64,000 bases of DNA from Nostoc sp. CENA543 (GCF_002896875.1 NZ_CP023278.1:5340501-5404500), one strand, 5' to 3'. Counted from the first letter of the stretch, positions 53,982 to 63,875 are shown. Program-made: numbers and translations. Notes: a model not told the origin generated them from the sequence alone.

Positions 53982-54803
53982 AAAGTTTATAGGTTATGTG
54001 TTACGGGTTATAAAGCAATATGGTTCAGTTAAGAAAGTTCTTCTGTCGAGGTAAGGGAACAGCACAAGGAAAAATAGTCTTATCTGAACTGTATTAGGTT
54101 ATGAGGAGGAAAGCAGATGAGGGTTACGGAGGAAGCACATACATTAATCTACCCGATGCTAGAATATTTTTCCGAATTAGTATTTAGTTTTACAAAACAT
54201 TTGATTTTTTGGTGATTATGGATAAATATTTATACTGAATTTAGAAATATAGGACTCATATAGGACTCATATAGGATTCATATTTGATTTGTGCGAAGCT
54301 AGGTACACTTTTATTCCTTCTTAACTGTTCCCCGTTCCCTGTTCACTGTTCCCTTACTACGCAAACGATTTCAGGAATCAAAGCGGATTCCTATATAGGA
54401 ATTCGACTTGATTATTGAAATTACTTGCATAGGTAGGGAAATTTTAACAGGAATAGGGAACAGGAACCAAGGGAACACCAGAATCTTGAAACAATACTAC
54501 CTATAACGATAGAGTATGACTTTAGGAATCAAAACAGATTACTATAAAATGAATGTAGAGTTCGCAAAATAAAAATATGAAAATTTTGATTACTTAATAT
54601 ATGATTGCGAAAATAAAGCTATCATTTGAAATAAGTAAAAAGTTGACAACATCATCAGTGTTATTTCTTTTTACTCGCCTATGGTTAGAAATTTTCGCAT
54701 CTACAAATCTGAATCTTTGTATTATTGTGTGAGTCCCACTTTTCAGTAAAAATTATCACTGAATTACCGGACAATTTGATCAGTGAGTTAGACAGGTAAA
54801 ATA
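53982..54803. other. Divergent 820-base spacer rich in dispersed repeats
   Basis: It contains three 11-bp tandem units at 54249-54281 (listed). Two copies of a GGAATCAAA-type element lie near 54373-54398 and 54533-54555. A GACTTGATTATTGAAATTAC element at 54404-54466 recurs at about 55309-55360. No gene is supported. Confidence 0.7.
54249..54281. repeat. Three 11-bp tandem units ATAGGACTCAT
   Basis: Two perfect copies and one with a single change (ATAGGATTCAT), head to tail, in a divergent spacer. The 11-bp period equals about one DNA helical turn. Confidence 0.9.
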
Positions 54804-55079
54804 ATGGAAGTAAGAGAAATTAAGAAACCCTACAAGCCCAGACATAATGACAACGAAATCAGAAATTTTCAACACGTTAAAATTTTAGATTGTAATCAGC
54901 CAGTACATCGCATCATTTTTGAATGTTGGCACTGTAAACAAGGTCTATTAAGTGAGGTAGAAGGAGTATCATCACAAATGCTAGATGTTCCTTGCCCCAG
55001 TTGTGGTAGAACTGCGATTAAACTAATGGCGAATAAAGTCATTTCCACAACGCCAATTCCTTCACCTTGGCAACCATAA
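54804..55079 (+). CDS. Small zinc-ribbon-like protein
   Basis: The product is 91 residues. Two CxxC pairs (FECWHCKQGL near residue 50 and CPSCGRTAIKLM near 75) form a probable zinc ribbon. The N-terminus is basic and polar (KKPYKPRHNDNE). Such small ribbons are often nucleic-acid or protein adaptors. I do not recognise a named family. Flanked on both sides by long repeat-bearing spacers. Confidence 0.75.
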   Translation: MEVREIKKPYKPRHNDNEIRNFQHVKILDCNQPVHRIIFECWHCKQGLLSEVEGVSSQMLDVPCPSCGRTAIKLMANKVISTTPIPSPWQP

Positions 55080-56122
55080 AATTATCAAGCCATTAACTAT
55101 CTTGGTGAAAGATATTAACCCCACTTTCTCGCAGAAGGCGGGGTTAAGTATTTGTACATTTACAGCAGATTCGATGTTGATGAGAGACAGCAGCTAATTG
55201 AAAAAGTAATGCGTAATAAGTAGTGAGTAGTGAGTAATAAGTAAATTTTTTATTACTCATAATGTACCTCACTTACTTCAAAAGAGCCGTAATTTTTATA
55301 CAGTAATCCGACTTGATGATTGAAATTACTGAGCTAGGAAACTCTTAACAGGGAACAGAGAAAATCTGAGTGGAGGAAACCTGCGCTTAAAACTTTGGGG
55401 TAACAGCTTAAGAAGAGATAAAAATGTACTGATTTTTTCAGAAATCCAATATGATTCTTAATATATTCTGTTGTATGGGATTAATTGCCAGTTGTTTGAA
55501 GCGGTGGACTAGGGCTGTAAATTAAGCATTTCAACTGTGTAGCGTTGCTCATTAACCCTTGGTCAACAACTGGCGATGGGCTAGGAATGCTGAGACTACG
55601 ATTGATCCCTGCTTGGTTTGTCTCGCAATACTCACTACCCCTGTTGATATCTCCATTAAACCTACTTCTCTGTAATTGCGGTTGCCAAATTGCCACAATC
55701 TCTATTCCCCACAAATCAGCACCGCAGCATTATGAAGAAAAGTAACAAAGTCTAAATACCTATTGCTTTTATGTTTAATTAACTTCTTCACACAATTCTA
55801 TCACTCGTCAAACCGAGATTTGTAAGGATGTATAAGTTTTTATTGATGATTGTTATTTAAGATTGTTTTAATAATAAGGATATCAAATGTAAAACATAGG
55901 GATAAAACAATGTAAGCTATTTTCAACAAGTGATTTAGCTATAAACAAAACTGAACCTTGATGTAAACACTTCTCATAGCATTTTTCACCTGTTTTCAAC
56001 GGGACAAGGAAACCTAAATTTCTTGTCTTGGTTCTCACCTTCTATGAAATACAAAATTTAACCAAGACTGCGCCAATTGTTATCAACCATCAAAACTTCT
56101 TTGCTTGTTTTAGGAACTCAAA
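55080..56122. other. One-kilobase spacer before bicA
   Basis: No convincing gene; short overlapping frames on both strands at 55481-55745 show no family traits. It contains the second copy of the dispersed GACTTGATKATTGAAATTAC element (55309-55360). The bicA promoter presumably lies in the last 300 bases. Confidence 0.55.
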
Positions 56123-57799
56123 ATGTCCTTGACCAATACAATCAATTTTAGAAACCTGCGAGGAGATTTATTCGGTGGCTTAACCGCCGCAATTGTCTCT
56201 CTACCATTAGCATTGGCTTTCGGTGTCGCTTCTGGTGCTGGCCCTGTAGCTGGTCTTTATGGTGCTGTATGTGTGGGCTTTTTTGCTGCACTATTCGGTG
56301 GTACACCCACCCTAATTTCCGAACCGACAGGGCCGATGACTGTAGTCATGACGGCAATTGTCAGTTCTATGACTGCGGCGGCTGGTGGTGATCAAAAAAC
56401 CGGTTTAGTGATGGCTTTTACTGTCGTCATGCTGGCAGGGATATTTCAAATTTTATTTGGGATATTTAAGTTGGGTAAATATATTACCCTCATGCCCTAC
56501 AGTGTAATTTCTGGCTTTATGTCAGGAATTGGGGTAATTTTGATTATTCTGCAAATCGCGCCTTTTGTGGGGCAGCCTAGCCCCAAAGGTGGTGTATTGG
56601 GAATTGTGCAGAATTTGCCCAATTTGTTGACCAAAATTAACCCTGCGGAAACAGCTTTGGGTGTGCTGACATTAGCGATTATTTTCCTCATGCCAGCTAA
56701 GTTCAAGCGTTTTGCACCACCGCAGTTAGTAGCGTTAATCGTGGGTACTGTAGTTTCCCTGGTGTTTTTTGGCGATGCGGGAATCAGACGCATTGGCGAA
56801 ATTCCAATGGGACTACCGACTTTGCAAATGCCTGTATTCACTCCTGGACAAATCACCACTATGTTGATTGATGGTGCTATGTTGGGGATGTTGGGTTGTA
56901 TTGATACCCTACTAACCGCAGTGATTGCAGACAGCTTGACTCGTACTGAACATAAATCTGACAAAGAATTAATTGGTCAAGGCATTGGTAACTTGGTATC
57001 CGGTTTGTGTGGTGGGCTACCTGGTGCTGGTGCCACAATGGGAACAGTAGTTAACATCCAAACTGGTGCTAGAACTGCTGTATCTGGTTTAACTCGTGCC
57101 TTAATTTTGTTAGTTGTAGTTTTGTGGGCAGCGAATTTAACAGAATCTATCCCTATGGCTGTATTGGCTGGTATTGCCTTGAAGGTAGGGATTGATATTC
57201 TTGATTGGAGTTTCTTAAAACGCGCCCACAAAGTTTCTTGGAAAGGTGCAGTCATTATGTACGGTGTGTTATTCCTCACCGTATTTGTAGACTTAATTGT
57301 AGCTGTGGCTATTGGGGTATTCATTGCCAATATCTTAACTATTGACCGTCTTTCCGAATTGCAGGCACAAGAAGTTAAAACCATCACTGACGCTGATGAT
57401 GCGATTGTTTTAAGTGATGAAGAGAAGGGATTGCTCGATCAAGCTGATGGACGCATTCTGTTATTTTACTTGAGTGGGCCGATGATCTTTGGGGTATCCA
57501 AAGCGATCGCCCGTGAACACTCAGCAATGGCAGATTCCGACGTGCTAATTGTGGATCTCAGTGATGTACCTATGCTGGGTGTCACAGCTTCTTTAGCAAT
57601 TGAAAATGCCATCAAAGATGCTTCTGAACAAGGTCGTCATGTTCTCATAGTTGGTGCCACAGGGAAAGTCAAACGCCGCTTAGAAAACTTCGGCGTTTCT
57701 AGATTTGTACAGCCACATCATATGTTTGTAGACCGTTTAGAAGCCCTAAAACAAGCAGTTGCTTTAGTTAAAAGTGATACCACCACTGGCGTTTACTAA
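56123..57799 (+). CDS. bicA: Sodium-dependent bicarbonate transporter BicA (SulP family)
   Basis: The product is 558 residues, usual for BicA. The SulP membrane domain (about 1-410) shows the opening GDLFGGLTAAIVSLPLALAF, the SEPTGPMTVVMTAI segment, and GCIDTLLTAVIADSLTRTEH. A C-terminal STAS domain (about 440-545) follows (ILLFYLSGPMIFGVSKAIAR, DVLIVDLSDVPMLGVTASLA). BicA imports bicarbonate with Na+ at low affinity and high flux for the CO2-concentrating mechanism. The next gene is a Na+/H+ antiporter that could restore the sodium gradient, 213 bases downstream on the same strand. Confidence 0.95.
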   Translation: MSLTNTINFRNLRGDLFGGLTAAIVSLPLALAFGVASGAGPVAGLYGAVCVGFFAALFGGTPTLISEPTGPMTVVMTAIVSSMTAAAGGDQKTGLVMAFTVVMLAGIFQILFGIFKLGKYITLMPYSVISGFMSGIGVILIILQIAPFVGQPSPKGGVLGIVQNLPNLLTKINPAETALGVLTLAIIFLMPAKFKRFAPPQLVALIVGTVVSLVFFGDAGIRRIGEIPMGLPTLQMPVFTPGQITTMLIDGAMLGMLGCIDTLLTAVIADSLTRTEHKSDKELIGQGIGNLVSGLCGGLPGAGATMGTVVNIQTGARTAVSGLTRALILLVVVLWAANLTESIPMAVLAGIALKVGIDILDWSFLKRAHKVSWKGAVIMYGVLFLTVFVDLIVAVAIGVFIANILTIDRLSELQAQEVKTITDADDAIVLSDEEKGLLDQADGRILLFYLSGPMIFGVSKAIAREHSAMADSDVLIVDLSDVPMLGVTASLAIENAIKDASEQGRHVLIVGATGKVKRRLENFGVSRFVQPHHMFVDRLEALKQAVALVKSDTTTGVY

Positions 57800-57904
57800 G
57801 TGACGAGTTATAGTTAATGGGTCACAGTGATAGATATTTTTATGACCTATTACCTATTTCCTCACTTACTATAACGAGTTAAACTCCAGCAAAAGATACA
57901 GCTA

Positions 57905-57932
57905 AATTGGACAGGTGAAAACCTGTCCAATT
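57905..57932 (+). promoter_or_regulatory. Perfect 12-bp hairpin with GAAA loop between bicA and the antiporter gene
   Basis: AATTGGACAGGT, GAAA, then the exact complement ACCTGTCCAATT. The loop is a GNRA tetraloop. No T-run follows, so it may stabilise or process the mRNA rather than end it. Confidence 0.6.
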
Positions 57933-58012
57933 ATTTGCAAACTGCATCAATTAGTGATTCATCAATCCAAAATCGAGAATTGTTTGAACCCAGCATTTAC
58001 AGATAAATTCAA

Positions 58013-59428
58013 ATGATTTTTTCAGAACCAATCCTTCAGTCGATGACTTCTTTGACACCTCTAATTTCGGCATTGCCATCTTTGTTGTTAACAACAGAAG
58101 CTAATGCCGAAGATGCTCCCATTGTGTTGACTGGTGTACTACTGAGTTTAGTAGTCATTTATTTGGCTAGTAAAATCGGCGGTGAGTTGGCAAGAATAAT
58201 TGACTTACCACCGGTTTTGGGTGAATTAGTGGGTGGTGTAATTGTGGGTGCTTCTGCACTGCATCTAGTTGTATTTCCCCAAAGCGGTGCAGTAGCAGAT
58301 GACTCCATGATTATGAAGGTGCTGCAATTGATTAATCATCTCACCCCTGATGCAGCTACAGCAATTTTTAACACCCAGAGTGAAGGTATTTCCATATTGG
58401 CTGAGTTGGGTGTAATTATTCTGTTGTTTGAAATTGGCCTGGAGTCAGATTTAAGAGAACTGCAAAAAGTTGGTTATCAAGCAACAATAGTTGCTTGTGT
58501 CGGGGTAGCAGTTCCTTTTGCTGCTGGTACAGCTGGGCTAATTTTATTATTTCATGCTCCAGTGATTCCCGCGATTTTTGCTGGTGCAGCCTTAACCGCA
58601 ACAAGTATTGGTATTACTTCCAAAGTTCTCTCAGAACTCGGTCATCTCAAATCAAGAGAAGGTCAAATTATTGTTGGTGCCGCAGTCATTGACGATATTT
58701 TAGGCATTATTGTCTTAGCAGTAGTTGCAAGTTTGGCAAAAACCGGCGAAGTTGATGTTTTCAACGTCATCTATTTAATTGTCAGTGCTACTGTTTTTCT
58801 GATTGGCTCTATCTTACTGGGTAAGTTCTTCAATCAAGGCTTCTGCACCATCACCAGCATCTTAAAAACAAGAGGCAATTTAGTTATCCCAGCGTTTATT
58901 TTTGCCTTCTTCATGGCTTTTTTAGGTAACGCCATTCATTTAGAAGCTATCTTGGGTGCATTTGCGGCTGGTTTAGTTTTAGATGAAACTGATAGACGCA
59001 ACGAATTAGATGAGCAAGTCAAGCCTATTGCTGATATCCTAGTTCCCGTTTTCTTTGTAACTGTGGGCGCGAAAGTAGATTTGGGCGTGCTGAATCCCAT
59101 AGTTCCAGAAAATAGAGAAGGATTAATTATTTCTACCTTCTTAATCGTGGTAGCAATTATAGGTAAAGTTGTTACTGGTTGGGCAGTGTTCGGTCAGCCT
59201 GGAATCAACCGTGTAGCCGTAGGTGTAGGGATGATTCCCCGTGGTGAAGTGGGTTTAGTTTTTGCAGGTATTGGTGCTGCTAGTGGTACGTTAGATAAAC
59301 CTCTGCAAGCTGCAATTGTGATTATGGTAATTCTGACAACATTTTTAGCACCGCCTTTATTAAGGTTTGCCTTTAAGAACTCCGAAGAAGTCCCAGAATC
59401 TTTAGAGAAAGCCGATGTAATTAGTTAA
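58013..59428 (+). CDS. nhaS3: Na+/H+ antiporter, CPA2 family (NhaS3-like)
   Basis: The product is 471 residues with about twelve to thirteen membrane helices, the first possibly a cleaved signal (ALPSLLLTTEANAEDA). CPA2 features include DLPPVLGELVGGVIVGASAL, GVIILLFEIGLESDL, the ion-binding Asp pair in AAVIDDILGIIVLAV, and GMIPRGEVGLVFAGIG. It exchanges Na+ (or K+) for H+. In cyanobacteria NhaS3-type antiporters are essential for sodium balance and can be in thylakoids. Adjacent to bicA, it would recycle the Na+ used for bicarbonate import. The symbol is by resemblance. Confidence 0.85.
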   Translation: MIFSEPILQSMTSLTPLISALPSLLLTTEANAEDAPIVLTGVLLSLVVIYLASKIGGELARIIDLPPVLGELVGGVIVGASALHLVVFPQSGAVADDSMIMKVLQLINHLTPDAATAIFNTQSEGISILAELGVIILLFEIGLESDLRELQKVGYQATIVACVGVAVPFAAGTAGLILLFHAPVIPAIFAGAALTATSIGITSKVLSELGHLKSREGQIIVGAAVIDDILGIIVLAVVASLAKTGEVDVFNVIYLIVSATVFLIGSILLGKFFNQGFCTITSILKTRGNLVIPAFIFAFFMAFLGNAIHLEAILGAFAAGLVLDETDRRNELDEQVKPIADILVPVFFVTVGAKVDLGVLNPIVPENREGLIISTFLIVVAIIGKVVTGWAVFGQPGINRVAVGVGMIPRGEVGLVFAGIGAASGTLDKPLQAAIVIMVILTTFLAPPLLRFAFKNSEEVPESLEKADVIS

Positions 59429-59568
59429 TTGGGCATGGGGCATGGGGCATTGGGCAAGCAGGAGGGGTGGGAGGGGTGGGAGGTGTGGGAGGATAGAGAA
59501 GAAATCTTTCCCCCCACACTCCCCACACTTCCCCATCTTCCCAGTCCCCAGTCCCCATTGCCCATTCC

Positions 59569-60147
59569 CTATTCCCACTCATTGGTCTGCCAGTGAGGAT
59601 TAATTAAACTTGTGAGAATATGGTCTTGCCATTGACCGTTAATTAGTAAATAGTCTCTAGCGTAACCTTCTACTACAAATCCCAGTCGCTTGAGGACATT
59701 GCCACTGCGTTGATTGTGGGGCATATAGTTAGCCATGATGCGATGAAAGTTTAATTCTTGAAAGACATATTCGGTAGCTACCTGTAAGGCTTCTGTCATA
59801 TAACCTTGGCCTTGGGCAGTTTCGGCTAGACCATAACCTAAATGACAGAAATGGGCAGCCCCACGAATAAAATTGTTGAAGTTGACAGTACCGATGATTG
59901 TTTTTGGCTGTTTTTTAGGAAAAATTAATAATTTTAAAGATTGGTCATGGATAAATTCTAAAAAGTTGTTTTCGACTTGATTGTGCCAGTAGTCTTCTGT
60001 AAAGAAATGTTCTGACCAAGTAGGATAAAAAGGCGTGAGAAAATCTTTATTCTCTCGAAAATACTGCACAATTCTAGGGATATCTTCTTGAATACCTATG
60101 CGTAATAGTAGGCGATCGCTGGTAATGATGGGTAGTTCTGATTTCAT
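59569..60147 (-). CDS. GNAT-family N-acetyltransferase (RimJ/RimL-like)
   Basis: The product is 192 residues. It has the GNAT fold: ITSDRLLLRIGIQEDIPRIV at the start, acetyl-CoA region LGYGLAETAQGQGYMTEALQ, then YVFQELNFHRIMANYMPHNQ and NVLKRLGFVVEGYARDYLLI. These are typical of RimJ/RimL proteins that acetylate N-terminal amino groups of ribosomal proteins or small molecules. The specific substrate cannot be told. Monocistronic, convergent with nhaS3 across a G/C-rich hairpin spacer. Confidence 0.93.
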   Translation of the reverse strand: MKSELPIITSDRLLLRIGIQEDIPRIVQYFRENKDFLTPFYPTWSEHFFTEDYWHNQVENNFLEFIHDQSLKLLIFPKKQPKTIIGTVNFNNFIRGAAHFCHLGYGLAETAQGQGYMTEALQVATEYVFQELNFHRIMANYMPHNQRSGNVLKRLGFVVEGYARDYLLINGQWQDHILTSLINPHWQTNEWE

Positions 60148-60449
60148 ATCACTCAGAATAAGTGGTGTAAAGGTGTAAGGGTGTAGGGGTGTAGGGGAAA
60201 GACATCTTTACAGCAGATTACCAGTTTCCTATTCCCTGTTCTCTGTTCCCTATTCCCTGTTTCCTGTTCCCTGTTATATATTGTCACTAACTTTACAGAA
60301 ATTTTTCGGCATTTCTGACACTGGTTAATCATACTCTCTAGCATCTTCGTTGAGGATAATAGGTGCGATCGCCTGCGCCAAAAGATGCACGTTAGGGGAT
60401 ATAACAAAAAGACAGCTGTTAATCAATCCAGTCTAGAAGAAGGATAGTA
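60148..60449. other. Spacer before bioB with CCCTATT-type repeats
   Basis: Degenerate CTGTTCCCTATTC repeats lie at about 60226-60276. One HIP1 octamer lies near 60366. AGGA at 60440-60443 is the bioB ribosome-binding site. A minus-strand frame across the repeats is not supported. Confidence 0.6.
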
Positions 60450-61454
60450 ATGTCGGGAATACGCTACGATTGGCAAGAACTAGAAATTCGGGAAATATAT
60501 CATACACCGTTGCTAGAGCTAATTTATCAAGCTGCTAGCATTCATCGTCAATATCATGACCCCAAACAAATCCAAGTATGTAAGCTAATATCAATAAAAA
60601 CTGGCGGCTGTCCAGAAGATTGTAGTTACTGCGCCCAGTCTTCCCGTTACCAAACTGAAGTCAAGCCCCAAGCACTTTTAGATAAAGAAACAGTAGTTAA
60701 CATTGCCCAAACTGCAAAACAAAAAGGTGTCAGTCGTGTGTGCATGGGTGCGGCTTGGCGGGAAGTGCGGGATAATTCTCAATTTGAGAAAGTCCTGGAT
60801 ATGGTCAAAGATGTGACTGACATGGGTTTAGAGGTGTGCTGTACTTTGGGAATGCTGACAGCAGACCAAGCTAAACGTTTAGAAACTGCGGGACTGTATG
60901 CTTATAACCATAACTTAGATACCTCAGCAGAATATTACAGTACAATTATCACCACTAGGACTTATGGCGATCGCTTAAACACTATCGAAAATGTCCGACA
61001 AACCAACGTTACAGTTTGTTCCGGCGGTATTCTCGGCTTAGGCGAAAGCGTTGAGGATCGCATCTCCATGTTACACACCTTAGCCAATCTCAATCCTCAC
61101 CCAGAATCAGTACCAATTAATATTCTCTCCCAAGTAGAAGGTACACCCTTAGAAAATCAGCCCGATGTCCCCATTTGGGATGTTGTCAGAATGATAGCCA
61201 CAGCCCGCATCGTTATGCCTACTTCCGATGTGCGTTTAAGTGCGGGAAGGGCGAGACTTTCGCAAGTTGAACAAGCTTTTTGCTTCATGGCGGGGGCTAA
61301 CTCCATCTTTTCTAGTGACGACAACAAGATGTTAACAGTCACTACCCCCTGTCCAGATTACGACGCAGACCAAGAAATGCTGAATCTACTCGGCTTAGAA
61401 ATGCGTCCCCCCGCTTCCAGACCAAATCGGGTAGTTAGTCAAGTAGGGGTGTAA
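60450..61454 (+). CDS. bioB: Biotin synthase
   Basis: The product is 334 residues. The radical-SAM iron-sulfur motif is C54-x3-C58-x2-C61 in [20 protein letters not shown]. Further BioB landmarks are [44 protein letters not shown], and [20 protein letters not shown]. The enzyme inserts sulfur into dethiobiotin, the last step of biotin synthesis, using a 4Fe-4S cluster plus a second cluster as sulfur source. No other bio gene is in the window. Start chosen for AGGA 7 bases upstream. Confidence 0.97.
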   Translation: MSGIRYDWQELEIREIYHTPLLELIYQAASIHRQYHDPKQIQVCKLISIKTGGCPEDCSYCAQSSRYQTEVKPQALLDKETVVNIAQTAKQKGVSRVCMGAAWREVRDNSQFEKVLDMVKDVTDMGLEVCCTLGMLTADQAKRLETAGLYAYNHNLDTSAEYYSTIITTRTYGDRLNTIENVRQTNVTVCSGGILGLGESVEDRISMLHTLANLNPHPESVPINILSQVEGTPLENQPDVPIWDVVRMIATARIVMPTSDVRLSAGRARLSQVEQAFCFMAGANSIFSSDDNKMLTVTTPCPDYDADQEMLNLLGLEMRPPASRPNRVVSQVGV

Positions 61455-61527
61455 GGGTATGGGGGTATAGGGGTGTAGAATTCTGCCTCACTTCCACCCC
61501 GAAACCCCCATATCCTATATCCCTAAA

Positions 61528-61623
61528 TTATAGAATCTTAGCAGAACGCAGACCGAACAGCAGACCCACAGCTATACCGGTAAACAACGCCAAGAACAGG
61601 ACGTAAGATACTACTCCTAACAT
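61528..61623 (-). CDS. petL: Cytochrome b6-f complex subunit PetL
   Basis: A 31-residue gene: ATG 61623, stop 61528-61530, with GGAG about 9 bases upstream. The protein is a single membrane helix ([20 protein letters not shown]) with a short basic tail (GLRSAKIL). This matches the PetL pattern of cyanobacteria as I recall it; PetL stabilises the cytochrome b6-f complex at its periphery in thylakoids. It is convergent with bioB and bordered upstream by STRRs. Confidence 0.8.
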   Translation of the reverse strand: MLGVVSYVLFLALFTGIAVGLLFGLRSAKIL

Positions 61624-61941
61624 TTATCTTTCTCCACAATACTTTACTAACTATATTGAACCATTAATTTTTGGCCATTGGTCAATAGTCAATAGTCAAT
61701 AGTCATTAGTCATTAGTCATTAGTCATTAGTCATTAGTCATTAGTCATTAGTCATTAGTCATTACTCAGCACCGGCTAAACGCCGCGCTACCGCTAACAG
61801 CACGGGCTAAACGCCCCGCTTACGCTAACAGCACTCACCACTCATTACTCATTACTCATTACTCATTACTCAGCACTCATTACTTAATGTGGAAGATGAA
61901 CTAGACTAAGAAATATATTTCCTTTTGCCTGTTGCTTGACG
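61624..61941. repeat. Repeat-filled spacer between petL and Uma2 gene
   Basis: Heptanucleotide units (AATAGTC then about ten ATTAGTC) cover 61679-61764. The left 68-bp inverted-repeat arm lies at 61767-61834. CATTACT units follow to about 61883. Confidence 0.9.
61767..61834. repeat. Left arm of a perfect 68-bp inverted repeat flanking the Uma2 gene
   Basis: It starts CAGCACCGGCTAAACGCC and has two internal related halves of 37 and 31 bp, each ending GCTAACAGCAC. It is exactly the reverse complement of 62546-62613. Confidence 0.95.
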
Positions 61942-62538
61942 ATGACGCAAATATCCCAAAGTCTTGCGGTCAACATTCCAGAGACTCTAACTCTGACGGT
62001 TTCTCATGAGCAATTTGTGCAGTTAGCGTTGGTTAACAGAGATTTACAATTGGAACGAACTGCGGAAGGGGAATTGATTGTCATGCCACCAACAGGGAGT
62101 GATACTGGTAAGAGAAACTTGGATATTGCTGGACAACTGTGGTTGTGGAATCGTCAAGCTAAGTTAGGTGTAGTATTTGACTCTTCAACTGGGTTTCATC
62201 TTCCTGACGGTAGTGATCGTTCTCCTGATGCTGCATGGATACGTCAAGATAGATGGGATGCTCTAAGTATAGAACAGCAGGAAACCTTCGCCCCGATTTG
62301 CCCTGATTTCGTGCTGGAGCTACGTTCCAAAAGTGACTCTATAGAAAAGCTACGCGCCAAGATGAGAGAATACATAAATAATGGTGCGCGTTTAGGTTGG
62401 TTAATTGACTGCAAACATCAAAGAGTAGAAATTTATCGCCCAGGCCAAGCAGTTGAAACCCTAAATCATCCCGTCAGTTTATCAGGCGAAGACGTGTTAC
62501 CAGGATTTATATTAGATTTGACAGAAGTTTGGAGATGA
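61942..62538 (+). CDS. Uma2-family putative endonuclease (DUF820)
   Basis: I choose ATG 61942 (MTQISQSLAV) over TTG 61936, giving 198 residues. The Uma2 pattern of the PD-(D/E)XK superfamily is present: VNRDLQLERTAEGELIVMPP, DSSTGFHLPDGSDRSPDAAW with the catalytic Asp, and PDFVLELRSKSDSIEKLRAK with the E-x-K-like pair (here ELR rather than EVK), then GARLGWLIDCKHQRVEIYRP. Uma2 proteins are hugely expanded in cyanobacteria and their cellular job is unknown. Both sides carry copies of a 68-bp repeat in inverted orientation. A second Uma2 gene starts at 63911. Confidence 0.9.
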   Translation: MTQISQSLAVNIPETLTLTVSHEQFVQLALVNRDLQLERTAEGELIVMPPTGSDTGKRNLDIAGQLWLWNRQAKLGVVFDSSTGFHLPDGSDRSPDAAWIRQDRWDALSIEQQETFAPICPDFVLELRSKSDSIEKLRAKMREYINNGARLGWLIDCKHQRVEIYRPGQAVETLNHPVSLSGEDVLPGFILDLTEVWR

Positions 62539-62545
62539 GTAGTGA

Positions 62546-62613
62546 GTGCTGTTAGCGTAAGCGGGGCGTTTAGCCCGTGCTGTTAGCGGTAGCGCGGCGT
62601 TTAGCCGGTGCTG
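62546..62613. repeat. Right arm of the 68-bp inverted repeat
   Basis: It is the exact reverse complement of 61767-61834 and begins 8 bases after the Uma2 stop codon. Imperfect matching extends further on both sides, into the last codons of the gene. The 37-bp half recurs at 7138-7174. Confidence 0.95.
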
Positions 62614-62783
62614 AGTTAGAAAATCAATTCTACCTTGTCCCCAATCCCTAATCACTCTTCAATTTTGAATTTTGAATTTTGTAGCTTGCTTCCCGTAGGG
62701 TATTTTGAATTGATAAGTCCCCAATCCCCAGTCCCCCAAAATACGGTAAAATACAGCCCACTGCGCTTTTTGGGGTTTGGGTA

Positions 62784-63875
62784 ATGACTTCTGTAATTAA
62801 TGTGAATCTACCACAGCAGTCTTATGAAATTGCGATCGCATCTGGAAGTTTAGAACAGCTTGGTCAACGGATGGCTGATTTGAAGCTGGGTAAAAAAGTA
62901 TTACTGGTGTCGAATCCCACTATATTTAAGCATTATGGCGAAAAAAGTATAAAGTCTTTGGAAGATGCTGGCTTTCATGTTGCTAGCTATTGTCTCCCAG
63001 CCGGAGAACGCTACAAAACCCTTAATTCCATTCAAAAACTCTACGATATTGCCCTAGAAAATCGCCTAGAACGTTCCTCCACAATGGTGGCTTTAGGGGG
63101 AGGGGTAATTGGTGACATGACTGGCTTTGCGGCGGCTAGTTGGCTAAGGGGAATTAATGTTGTACAAGTTCCTACTACTCTGCTAGCAATGGTAGATTCA
63201 GCTATAGGTGGTAAAACAGGGGTAAATCATCCCCAAGGTAAAAACCTCATTGGTGCATTCCATCAACCACGTTTGGTATTAATTGACCCAGACGTACTAA
63301 AAACCCTTCCCACAAGGGAATTTCGCGCCGGTATGGCAGAGGTAATTAAGTATGGTGTGATTTGGGATGCAGAATTATTCCAGCAAATGGAAGCTAGCAA
63401 ACACCTGAATCAACTACGCTATATCAAGCCAGAATTGATTAGTTCTATCCTCACTCGTTCTTGTCAAGCTAAAGCTGATGTTGTCAGCAAAGATGAAAAG
63501 GAAGGGGGACTGCGCGCTATTCTCAACTATGGACACACCATTGGTCATGCTGTGGAAAGCTTGACTGGTTATCGGTTAGTTAATCATGGTGAAGCTGTCG
63601 CTATTGGGATGGTAGCAGCCGGACAAATTGCTGTGAAATGGGGAATGTGGCAAAAAGAAGACACAGAACGTCAAAACGCTTTGATTCAAAAAGCAGGTTT
63701 ACCTACCAAGTTACCAGAGGGTTTAGATATTGACGGTATTATTGACGCACTGCAACTAGATAAGAAAGTCAAAAATGGCAAAGTGCGGTTTATTTTACCA
63801 ACTCAAATTGGTGTGGTGACAATTACTGATGAAGTACCAGCAGATGTTATTAAGGAAGTTTTACAGGCAATGTAG
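62784..63875 (+). CDS. aroB: 3-dehydroquinate synthase
   Basis: The product is 363 residues, usual for AroB. NAD-binding [20 protein letters not shown] and the substrate/zinc region [31 protein letters not shown], and [13 protein letters not shown] (zinc His) are all present. The enzyme closes DAHP to 3-dehydroquinate, second step of the shikimate pathway. The C-terminus carries the usual [17 protein letters not shown] motif. Monocistronic between two Uma2 genes. Confidence 0.97.
   Translation: MTSVINVNLPQQSYEIAIASGSLEQLGQRMADLKLGKKVLLVSNPTIFKHYGEKSIKSLEDAGFHVASYCLPAGERYKTLNSIQKLYDIALENRLERSSTMVALGGGVIGDMTGFAAASWLRGINVVQVPTTLLAMVDSAIGGKTGVNHPQGKNLIGAFHQPRLVLIDPDVLKTLPTREFRAGMAEVIKYGVIWDAELFQQMEASKHLNQLRYIKPELISSILTRSCQAKADVVSKDEKEGGLRAILNYGHTIGHAVESLTGYRLVNHGEAVAIGMVAAGQIAVKWGMWQKEDTERQNALIQKAGLPTKLPEGLDIDGIIDALQLDKKVKNGKVRFILPTQIGVVTITDEVPADVIKEVLQAM

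Noticed and set aside
55481-55745. Overlapping short frames on both strands before bicA
   Set aside because: Mutually antisense, no start signals, no family traits.
60153-60407. 84-codon minus-strand frame before bioB
   Set aside because: Composed mostly of translated CCCTATT/CTGTTCC repeats (visible as repeated EQETGNRE).
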